From: Dromaius novaehollandiae | Taxonomy: Eukaryota > Chordata > Aves > Casuariiformes > Dromaiidae | Direction of reading: 5' to 3' | DNA length: 64,000 nt | Assembly: GCF_036370855.1 (NCBI RefSeq) | Contig: NC_088117.1 | Location: forward strand, 1,736,001-1,800,000 | Shown: piece after piece, positions 49,601-61,600 of the stretch | How positions within the stretch are numbered: position 1 is the first letter of the stretch | Layout: every line of letters starts with the position of its first letter | Made by a program: the position numbers and the translations under genes | The notes under the pieces: generated by a model | Database searches by the model: none | The model's input: the letters and a program-made list of their open reading frames with translations, nothing else | What the model was told of the DNA's origin: nothing

Positions 49601-52600
49601 AAACATTCTACATGACTGAAGTATAATGAGTGCCATTTCTCCCTCCAGCTCAGCTAGTTTGGAGAATTGCACACATTCAGGCTCACTTCTGCACCTGCTC
49701 CTATGCCTCGCTTATCTATATTAGATGAAGGACACAAGAACAAGACATGGCAAGTTATTTTTAGTAGAAAGATACAACTGATTATTTGAGAGCAGCACGA
49801 GACACACTATTGCTCCAATAAAGTGCTAAGGAGAGCTCCAGCACCTGTGCTTAATGTGACCTTCCTCATCCAGAAACAGACACGTGGTCCAAGCTCAGTA
49901 CTATGTGCCATGGCACCAGAGAAATAAGTATGGTCTGCTCCCAGTTTTATGTGGGCTGCATAAACCAGCTATGCTGAGCTTTCAAATCCAAGCCTTCCAT
50001 GGAAGAGGTGGGTGGAAAAACAGCACACATGAAAACGCTGCCAGTAAACTCTCAGTAATTTCCACGGTGGAGGTGTCTAAGCATCCCCCACACTCTGAAA
50101 ATACTACATAATGCATGAATGCTTTCTGTGGATTTACACATACTCTTCAGAGGCGCAAGCGCGGCTGTTTTAGGAACAGATCAGGCCAAACCTGCCACAT
50201 GTCTGTTTTTTCTCATATTCTATACAATCTGCCTACTGTGTTCCTTGTTCTGTCCTTTTTGTCAGCCCTTAGCCAAAGCGGCCATCCAAAAAGCCATCCA
50301 CTCAAAATCTTACTGTTAAACAAACAGGTGTTTCATATATGCAGCAGGTTTAGGACACAAGGCTCTATTAACACACAGGATGAAATCACGCTGTGACCTA
50401 AGTATAATTGTTCTGGTTTGGATTCAGAGATAGCAAATATGCCATGCAAGTCCAGGTGAGTTATTTGTCTTCACCCATGTGGGCTCCTTGTTTGCATTTT
50501 GATCCTTCCATTTCACACTGAATAACAAGTCCACATTGTCAAAAGCCCTAAATAATTCAGTCAGTTGGACCTGCTCACAAGAGCAGACTTTTATGCGATT
50601 TTAAAGATGAACATGCTCTGCGGGAACAAAGACTCATCAGGGCCTGAGGTTGCTGCTGTTCTGCTCACAGAGCAAACAAAGAAGGTACAAAAGGACTTAC
50701 TAACCTGGCAGTTCCTCAAATTGTCAGTGTTCTTGTTTATTTACTATTGAAGACGGGAACAGCCCGAAGCTTTTTGGCTCCTGGTTCTAATATTCTATGA
50801 TCAATTTTTCAAACCTATTTTATTTGGCAAGAAATGCTTTGGCCCCGTGACATCAGTTTCATTATGATAATCTACATCTGATCATTTAAGCTCCCTGAAC
50901 TTAGGGTTAGGTTTCCACTCACTTGTTTTAGGCTCATGAGAGGCACTGAACCGGAGTCCCCTTTGAGCCCAGGTCCCTGAATGCCAGATCAATAGTCAGC
51001 ACGAGCTAGGTGGAAGCTTGCTGTCCAGGCCTTGGACACTACGATCCCTCCCCAGCGGTGCCTCAGGTTCTCCATTTGACACAAAACAGGTGCAGCAGGT
51101 AGAGGTACGAGTCTCTTCCTTCAGCTGGGGACAACGTACACGTTGACTCCTTCCCCCAAATGACATTCTAGACAACCTCTGTGTTCTCCACTTCTCAAGC
51201 AAGTCTGATGATGATAGGTGCAGCTGCAATTTATTTTTAATGCAGCCACACACAAAGAACTTGACCTAGAGGCCCTTCTAACACAAAGGACTACACTGAA
51301 GGGCAACAAAGGACTCACAGCAAGATGAACTGATAAAGATGGAGCAGGGGGGAGAAAAAGCAGAAGTGGTTTTATTTTCCTGAGTGGTAATGGCCAGTTT
51401 AATCTCTCAATGTGATTCTGGGCCTTTACTCTGTCATAGCATAAGACAGGGGAGAACAGGCCTAGCAGCAAGTCCTCCTGTTGGACGTTAGATGCTACTC
51501 AGTACCAAGGTCTTTGCAAAATTATGAGCTGCACTCAACGCATGAAAAAAGGGCAATGACTTACTCTGTAGTGAATAAAGCTGTCTAGCGCAGGGAGCCT
51601 GCTTCCCAAAATAAGAGTCCTCATTAGGAGAGAGCAAGTGCCTCTCTGCAATCACCACTTGATCATCATCCCTACCCAGACAGCAGCATTTGGCTATCCA
51701 GGACTACCTGACAACACAAATCACAGCTGTACGGCAGAGCTGAGACAGCACTCAGAAGGACTTCCATCATGCAGAAGCCTGGAACAGATTCTTTTGCTGC
51801 AGAAGTTGCAGATTGGATTATACTGTATTTCTCAGACAATCTGAATTTCAACTGCTTTGAATACATTTTTGCAAAGCCTAATTGTTTGCTTAAGAGATCC
51901 TAAACACTAGGAGTGAATGGTCTGAAAATTAATTTCTTATCATTGACTCCTGAAAAAAGTTGGCCTTCATGTGCTTACAAGTCAAATGATCACACAGTGG
52001 TTTAAAGAACTGAAGTTTCTCAAAATGAGTGTGAAAGAAGATGGAATTGCTCAAAAAGGATAATCTAAGTATTTCTTTTCACACAGAATGGTTGAAGTTG
52101 GAAGGGACCTCTGGAGGTCATCTAGCCCAATCCCCTTGCCCAAGCAGAGTCACCTAGAGCACGTTGCCCAGGACCCTGTCCAGACAGCTTCTGAATATCC
52201 CCAAGGAAGGAGATTCCACAGCCTCTCTGGGCAACCTGTTCCAGTGCTCTGTCACCTTCCCATTAAAAAAGATTTTCCTCATGTTTAGCTGGAACTTCCT
52301 GTATTTCCGTTTGTGCCCATTGCCTCTCGTCCTATTGCTGGGCACCACTGAAAAGAGCCTGGTCCCATCCTCTTTACAACCTCCCTTCAGATAGTTATAC
52401 AAATGGATAAGATCCTTCCACAGTCTTCTTTTCTCCAGGCTCAACAGGCACAGCTCTCTCAGCCTTTCCTCAAATAAGAGATGCTCTACTCCCTTCATCA
52501 TCTAGTAGTCCTTCACTGGACTTGCCTCAGTAGCTCCATGTCTCTCTTGTATTGGGGAGCCCAGAACTAGACACAGCACTCCAGGTGTGGCCTCACCAGG

Positions 52601-55600
52601 GCTGAGTAGAGCGGAGGGATTACCTCCCTTGATCTGCTGGCAATGCTCTTCCTAATGCAGCGCAGGATGCCATTGGCTTTCTTTGCCTTCTGGTGTATCA
52701 GCCACTCCTCTCCATTTTGTATCACCAGCAAACTTGCTGAGGGTGCACTCTGTCCCTTCATCCAGGTCATTAACAAGCTGAACAGTACTGGACTCAGTAT
52801 TGACCCCTGGGGTACACCGCTAGCTACAAGCCTCCAGCTAGACTTTGTGCTGGTGATCACAACCCTCTGAGCTCAGGCCTTCAGCCAGTTCCCAATCCAC
52901 CTCACTGTCTACTCATCTAGCCCGCACTTCCAGAGCTTGCTGATGAGGATGTTATGGGAGACAACATCGAAAGCCTTACTGAAGTCAAGGTAGACAACAT
53001 CCATTGCTGTCTCCTCATCTACCCAGCTAGTCATCCCATCATAGAAGGCTACCAGTTCGGTTAAGTGTGATTTCCCCTTAGTGAATCCATGATGGCTACT
53101 CCTCATCACCTTCTTGTCCTTCATGTGCCTGGAACTGGTACCCAGAATGAGCTGCTCCATCACCTTCCCAAGGATCAATACAAGGTTAACCAGCCTACAG
53201 TTCCCAGGATCCTCCTTCTTGCCCTTTTGGAGACTGGAGTGACATCTTCTTTCTTCCAGTCCTCAGGCACCTCTCCTGATTGCCATGACCTATCAAAGAT
53301 GATTGAGAGTGGCCTAGCAATGACATCCACCAGCTCCCTCAGCACTTGTGGGTGCATCCCATCAGGGCCCATGGACTTGTATGTGTCCAGTTTGCTTAAG
53401 TGACCCCAACCGCATCTGCCCCTACCAAGGGAAAGTCTTCCTTTCTCCAGACTTTTTGCCTGGTGTCTGGGGCCTGTGGAATCCTGAGGGCCAGTCTTAC
53501 CAGTAAAGACCGAGGCAAAGGTGGCATTCAGCATCTCTGCCTTTTCTGTATCCTTTGTCACCAGGGCCACTGCCCCATGTAGCAGCAGGCCCATATTTCC
53601 CCTCATCTTTCGTTACTGATGTATTTAAAGAAGCCCTTCTTGCTGTCCTTGATATGCCTCACCAGATTCAACTCCAGAGGGCCTTGGTCTTGCTAGCCCC
53701 ATCCCTGCATACTCGGACGATGTTCCTATATTCCTTCCAAGTGGCCTGTCCCTGCTTCCATCTTCTGTGCACTTCCTTCTGTTTGAGTTTTGCCAGGAGC
53801 TTCTTGTTCATCCATGCAGGTCTCCTGCTCCCTGTGCTCAACTTTCAAGCTCAGGAACGGTCCACCCTAATGGGCAGGAAGAGGTGAGCCTTGAATATTA
53901 ACCAGCTCCCTTGGATCCCCCTTCCTTCTCAGGCCATATCCCATGGGATTCTTTCAAGAAGATCCCTAAAGAGGCCCAAGTCCGCTCTCCTGGAGTACAG
54001 GGTTGTGATCCTACTTTTTGCCCGGCTCCTTCTTCACAGAATCCTGAACTCCACCATCTCATGGTCACTGCAGCCAAGGCTGCCCCTGGTTTTCACATCC
54101 TTGAGTCCTCTCTGCTGGTATGCTCTGCTGGACCTCTCACTGGCTCCTTTACCCATACCAGAAGTTATCATCAAACCTCTCCAGGAACCTCCTGAATTGC
54201 TTGTGCCCTGCTTTGCTGTCCCTCCAGCAGATATCAGGGCTGTTAAATTAACCCTGAGGACCAGGACTTGGAAATGTGAAACTACTTCTATCTGTTTGTA
54301 GGCCTCATCTACTTTGCTCTGATCAGGTGGCCTACAGCAAACACCCACAACATCACCCGTATTTGTCTGCCCCTTAATCCTGACGCATAAGCTCTCAGCC
54401 GACTCCTCCCCCATCCCTAGGCAAAGCTCCATGCGTTCCAGCTGCTCTCTCACATAAAAGGCAACTGCCCCTCCTCACCTGCCCAGCCTGTCCTTCCTAA
54501 AGAACCTGTATCCATCCATTGCAGCATGCCAGTCATGCGAGCCATCCCACCATGTCTCTGTGATCCCAACAAGATCATAGCCCTGCAGCGGCACAAGGAT
54601 CTCTAATTCCTCCTCTTTACTCCCCATGCTATATGCATTAGTGTACGGACACTTCACAGAGGCACCCAGGCATGCTGGCTTCCCAGAAAGGGCGTGAGGG
54701 GTTTCCCCATAATACTATTTTGTAGAGATTTCCTTGCTTACACGCAAATGCTTGAGGTGCCCCCACTTAAGCCCTGTTTTGCTGATTATGCATTCCCTTT
54801 TGCTCACATCACCCTGGGGCCTTTGCTTGGGCCTTGTCCATTGCTCCCTCAAATGACTGCTGGTTCTTTTGAATAATTTATCCATAGGGGAAAAAAAATG
54901 GTAATTCAAATAAAGTTGATTCCTTAACCTCAGTATTAAATTTTGTGCTCTGATATCAACAAAGGAGCAACATCAGAAAAAATGCAGCCAAACATAACAG
55001 TTAATGAAACCCACACATATTAACTTATTATTAACGGAAATAAATATGTAGAAAAAGCTTCCATCAATTTCCTAAAAACTGTTTTTTCCATGTGCATCAT
55101 TCAGTGAGGGAACACACCTAACTTAGCTAAACAAACACAATATATGTGAATTTTTTCTCATGACAGAAGATAGGCTGGACACAACTACAGATGGAAAAAA
55201 AAAGAACAAATTAAATACAAATTTAGAACAAATAGATTCAAAAATAATAAAATAAAATAATAATTCAGGAACTGAAAAAGGGATGAGATCTGGTCTTGGC
55301 AGGACTGAAAATATAAGACCTGAGAGGCCACAGGGGACGTACATGAGAAAGAGGTGTGGCAGGAAGAGAAGAGACTAAACGCAAGGAAGGAGCTGGAAGC
55401 ATCTCAGTGCATATTATATAGGTGAAAACCCAGCCAGTGGCTGCCAGTGCATAGCTTACATAAGCTGGTTGAGGCAGCGTTGTGTGCCACCTTGTGTTTT
55501 CTTTGGGATGCGCATTTGGAGCAATGACGCTTCGTCCTCAGGTACCCAGACACAGCAGGAGGAAGAGTTCTTGTGCTCCTTCTGTTCTCATTGATCCAAA

Positions 55601-58600
55601 TTTAGCATCAGTCCTTGTGACAGGGCAGCTTCTAGTCACGTACAGGGTGAGCGAAATAACCGAGATGTCCTAAAATTGCCTTGCTCCACTGCCTGATTTT
55701 ATGGCTGTGCAAGGTGATGAACATAAGGAGAGCAGGAATCGCCGCAGGGATGGTGGTGCAGTAGCCACATGGCACGCATGGCCTGCAGCTCCAAGTGCCT
55801 GTGGACACCTCAATGTGCTGAACAGCTTGGGGTGATGGACAGCAAAACTGCAAGTACTTTCTAAATCCAAGCAACCGACACAACGGCTTCACGCTTGCCG
55901 AGGGTCAAGAAGTTGCACTGCATCAACTCACCATGCCAAGTGCCAGCGGATAACACACCAGGTGTTCATTTTGACAACCACTGCGGGTTACAGTAACATA
56001 TTAAGCATGACAATCCCAAAGCAAGAGGATGGGCATCTGTTACATAGGGATGCAGGGATCTTCCTGAGCCCCAGCAAGGAGCCCTGCAGACCTGCCTCAC
56101 AACTACAAGCTAACTAATTCTCACCATGTATCATTGCTTTGTCTACAGATACTCTGTTCAACAGCCTAAGCTGTTTACTAAGAATCAGAACTTGATCCAA
56201 ATCTGAGTTCACTGCCATGCAAGTGCGGTTATTCCTTTAAATCAGAACTCGGGCTCAAGGACTTGAGCTCAGAAATCTAACAGCACCTGCAGGGATAAAA
56301 AAGAAATGCACAGACAGTATACTTTTCAACTCTGAGATTGAAGCAACCCCCCTTACAGGTCATCTGTTTCAGAGAGTGTCTCTGAAACAAAAAGACTCTT
56401 CTTTTCTAGCTGGGGTACAGAGAAAAAAAACTGAAAAATCCTACAATGGCACTCTATTTTTGTCAGTGTGGTCAAAGTACTCAGACGTTGACATGGCCCA
56501 GTCACGGGGCTCAAAACAGGAAGCATCCAGGGATATTTTGAAGACCTTTCTGTAGAACTATTTTCCAAAAGCAAAGAACATGGGGCTCAGTCTGCAGACA
56601 TAAATTTGCAGTGGCTGAAGTGAAAGGAGAATTTGGCCAGCTTCATATATATAAATAAATGTCTTTTACTTGCTAAACCAGAATCATAGGAAGAAGTTTT
56701 GCATTTAATATTTTAGCAGTTCCTCTTCTGTTAGGTACCCTGACTAAGTTGTTTCTTATGCCACGTTATGCCAATTACATAGGCTAATAGTGCAATTAGT
56801 CACCCGCAGCACAAGCCCTCCCCGGTGGCTAAGCAGTAGTCCTGCGTTATGGCACGCTGCTCTGCAGCACAGGAGAAGGGCAGCTACTTGGCCCCGCTGG
56901 GCTGTGGGACATCTTCGAAGCATTCCAGCTGCAGATGCCCCCTTTCTTTAGTAATCACAGTATTTCTGCTTAAGTGTGCATTACAGGAAGGGTATTCTTC
57001 AGCAGTGGAAGCACACCAATATTATAAAATGTTACACCGTGGGTGCGGTTTCATCAGATGGGACGGTACAGTCTAACATCTGCTGCTGGAACTTGGTCTT
57101 GCCATCCTGCTTCTCCCAGCCCCATGCTTTCGCTGCTTCTTTTAAGTTCTGGTGTTCAGCAGATGCTTCTCAGAGCCAGGCCAACCTGCTCATACGGCAG
57201 AAAACTAACCTAGAAGTGGATATGGCAGTGAAGGAGAGTTTTCTGCTGGATTTGAGAGCTGAATTGGCTCATGCAAGGGTACAGCAACTGCTAAAGTTGG
57301 GGTAAGGGTGGCATGCAACTAAGCGGCAAGACCTTTTGGTGCAAGTTTAAAAAGCTCTACCAAATCTTGATTCTTTTAAGTATCTTCCTATCACTGATGT
57401 AGGGTATGCGAATATACTGGAAAACTATTCGACAGAACAGCCTGCACAGCCCAGTCCTTTGAGCAATGACAAGAAAGTGGTTTAACACACGACACTAACA
57501 GGTCCCTACAGAAAAGGAATGAGGTGAGTACTCTAGAAACACCACTATTTTGTATGTATATGGGGTATTTTAAAGCTCTCAAAAGAAGACACACTTTCTA
57601 AGATTAAGGAACTTAAAACTTGGTCTAAAAAACAGTTGTCAAAATGGCTCTGCATGAGTATTTCATAATCAATAACTCCAAATTCCAGATAGAGCTGCCT
57701 GTAAAGAATGTCCTTCCACTTCATTCTGGGGTTGATTTTTCTAGCTTGCACATCACTGCAATAAAGACCTCACAACTGGAATTCATGGAACACATCTGTC
57801 AACAACACACAAATCTGAACAGACTCCAGCTCATTGTGCTACAGATGTGCTGGCTTTGCAGGGCAAACTCTGGCAAAAGCTCATTTCAACCAACAAAGCA
57901 AGGAGCCGGGGCACTCTACAAAGACAAGAGAGCAGGGACTAGTCACTGTTTCAGAGCAGAAATACACTGAGGAATCTGGAAATATTCAGAGAGGACAAGA
58001 GACAACAATGTTGTAGCCATTAATTTCTGCCTATCACAAGACACAATACACAAGAATGCAAGAGCCAAAAGGAAAGGAATTAGCTTGTGCGCTGAGCACT
58101 AGAGATACGGAAAATATCCTGTTTCAGCATCAGAGGCTGCAACATACTTATCTATAATCCCTGTAGCACATGCTGCCTCCAAGTGTCCTGCTCAGCTCCA
58201 CCTCCCCCGCCCTCCCCTAGATCACGTGCCTGTAGGAACCAGACCCTTCGAGTGGGATCCCAAAGTGCATGCTCTATCTCAGGCGATGTCACCTAATGTG
58301 ACATTTTAAAAGATCCAAAGAAACCTGACCAAATGCTAGCTGGGGTTATCCAACATTCATGTGATACCTGGACTGCAACAAAACAGTTAGAAAAGATGGC
58401 TCAATGACATACAGTTCGTAGTTTTGATCTTCTGTCTCTTGCTGCACTGATAGCTCCTCCAGAGTTGCATCAATATCCAGCTGATTCGTCTCCAGCTGCC
58501 GTAGCAACGTCTCCCTCTGAAGAAAGGAAAACAAGCTGGGTCTGAGCAGGAAGGATCACTGTAACAGATCTCTGTGCGCTTGCAGGGTGCAGCGAGATCT

Positions 58601-61600
58601 TGTGTCACCACTCTACCCACAGCAATGAATTAAACAGGAGCTTTGGTCCATTGCAAGGTGTTCGGTTTAAGTACAGGAGCACAATGGAAAGCAGAAACAG
58701 TAGCAAAAGTGCGTTAATCCAGAAAGTCAGTGTGTAAGAAATTAACCTGTTCTGAGAGCTGTACTATATTGGGACACAAATAATAACATGATTCTCAGAC
58801 ACAAGATCACTAGTTTCATTTGGAGAACAACTGCACAACTGCTCTCCACAGCGGTTGATACCATTTCATTCTGAGCTTTTTTTTTTTCCCTAGTGATAAA
58901 GGAGCCCATCTGTGAATAGGACTCAGCTGACTCAGAACCTCACAATAGTTTTCTTTTTAATGGCAGAGGCTGATGAGTGACCACAGTCTATCAATTCTGT
59001 GCCATTTTAGAAGTCACTGCCCTCAGAGTTCAGTTATTTCCCCAGAGCTGAGGGGCAGAAACACCAGTCCATTTCAAATGTGAAATAAAAGCAGTTGGCT
59101 TCATGACATAAAACAGGGCAGCTTAATCTGGTCCTTCGTGGTCCACATTTCCAAAGGATTCCAAACAGGCACTTCAATTGAGGGGCTGTGATGTCTTAAA
59201 AGGCTCTAAATCAATCGCAGACAGTCCTTGGACAACCCTGCCGGCACTCCGGATGGCAACAAGAAGAAGAGATCGGTAACCACATGCATTACTTTTGAGG
59301 CTGCACTACCAGCTCCAAAAGGGCTCACCTGCAACGGCTCCCCAAGGAAAGCTGCGGCCCCGCGGTGCTACCAGCACCAGCCACCTGACCCTTCCTTCTG
59401 CACGGCAAGCACCTACGTTTCCCACGATGCTGAAGCCGCAGAGCTAACGCAGCAGCCATTTCCACCAAAACACAATTCAGGAACCTCTGGCCAGAACTGA
59501 AACCTTTTTCCAATGCCCTGCTCAGTGGTACAGTTCCTCTATCAGAGCCCCTTCCCATCTTCTCAAAAAGACCCGACGCTCTCCCAGCTGAACACTGGCA
59601 ATGGCCAGACCTTGGCAGAGGTTGCTTAGGTGCAGTCTCCCATCACTAGCATGCCGGTACACTGCTTGCCTTCCCGGGAAGGCTCCGAACTAGGAGCACA
59701 CAAGTCAATTCACATGCTGAATTCATGACTCAAAAGTCATGATGCTCAATGGAAGTGTCAATCCTCCCTCTCCCACTGCCTACAGACTAAATGACATGGG
59801 AAACAGCATTAGCTTGTGCTCAAGCACGTCTGATCACAGCAGGGTCCACTAGTGCCAAGGACTGACGAGCTGCACCACCATCCACACAGCACACAGACTA
59901 GGTAAAGGCCCAGAAGGAGACGGAAGAGAAATCCCAGATTTCCTCCAGACTGCAAAGGCTTTTGCTTTTATGACTGACCTTTCAGTTTTCCACAATGATA
60001 ACTACTTCTAGAAGTTTAGCATCAACAGCCATGGTGAATTTTTAGTTACATGTATGAGAACACGTACGCTCACTGCAGAAAAAAATTTCATTAGACTAAA
60101 ACACGTAGCAGGTTTCCTTCTGTGTTATTTACGAAATAAAATCCCTAAGGGAAAACAAACATTTGGATAGAGGAATGGAGTGTCGTTTCTATGCACACAT
60201 GCCAGGGACAATATGGTTTCACATATATGACAACTTTGGAGCTATAAAAAAAGAAAAAAAATTAAAAACCAAGTAACTCATCTGCATTATATAAACCGCA
60301 TCAAACTATCCAGGGAATAGTCAGAGCATAGCCTGAGCTTTCTATGGATAAAGCTGATTTATATCAAATTCAACCATGACTCAAATCAGCAAGCAAGGTT
60401 TACGTAATTTTTATTTTGTAGTACACTTTTAAGATCAGGTGATTCATATCGGTTGATAACCATTAAAACATGCTAATTCACAGGCAGATATAGCCTCTCT
60501 CAAAATTTAAGTACTTCTATGATCATTTAAGCTAATTTACAGCTTGCTAGACACTTCAAGTCTTCATTTTTAAACGGTTCCATTGTGTAAACAGCGTGAA
60601 GTGATCCATTTTTGCTTTGCTAGGTAATTTTTATTCATCATATTCATAACCTCTATGCAGATGCAAATTTGAATTTAATTAAAACATATACAAAGAATTA
60701 TGAAGTCCTTAGCTAACTCAAATTCCCTTTATTGTGGTATACTGATGAGAAATTTCAGCAAAACATTTTATACATATTTAAACTTGTTTAACTAAAGAGA
60801 AGTACTAATCTGTAGTTAGCAATTTTAAAGTACTGGTGTATGGTCCCTGTATCCTTCAACATTTCAGAATAGGTTTCATCCTTTTATATTTTATTCATAC
60901 ACTGGAAGCAGAAATCAGACAAAAAAGGCAAGTTTTCTACTTCTTTGTCCTCAATAAATTTCCTAATACAAGTGAAATAAACGCTGAGCAAATTCATTGA
61001 ATAAACAGAAACAGAGGGGATACTGATCTCAAATGCTGATCTTAGGCACTTAGATAAAGGCTTTTTATCAGACAAGTGGTTTGCCTTTCCTCATACTTTG
61101 ATAGCAAGACATGTACCAACCAGAGTTTTACTTACTTCAGTTTTCACAGATCACAATAAATTTAGAACTTAGATTTAATCAAGAGTAAGATGCATCTCAC
61201 TTTGTAAAAAATCACTACTAATAATGGACTGAAATATTTTTTTAAATGTTCTATTTCACCATGCCAGTACTAAAATATTAAAGAAACAACTTATTTTTAG
61301 CAATGATCCAAAAGAACAGAGCAAATCACGAGCTACTGATAAACGCTTTGGCTGAATGCCACCTGCAAGTGCTCCCCGGGAAAAGGCCGTTCCAGCTGAC
61401 TGCCCGATTTTGTCCCCTTCCAGCACGGCACTCTGCAGACCTGGCTGACCCGATCACATTAGCACATTATGTGGGCCACCAGCAATACCTAGGGCTGAAC
61501 GGCTTTCTCAGGTTTGAGAATCCTCCACCAGAAAGGAACCGATAAATAATTGAAGAGCCCAGGCTGCTGGGGGGACTAGCTTTATACCGAAGGTATGAAT

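Larger units (their letters stand above)
46497..58412 (-). other. RABL6: RABL6 intron holding a CR1 element
   Basis: This 11.9-kb intron contains the CR1 element at 52083-54880 in sense orientation and an A-rich stretch at 55191-55265. The rest shows no exon or known repeat that I can support. Confidence 0.85.

Noticed and set aside
52154-54657. Several minus-strand open frames that could be annotated as separate genes
   Set aside because: They are consecutive pieces of one broken CR1 ORF2.
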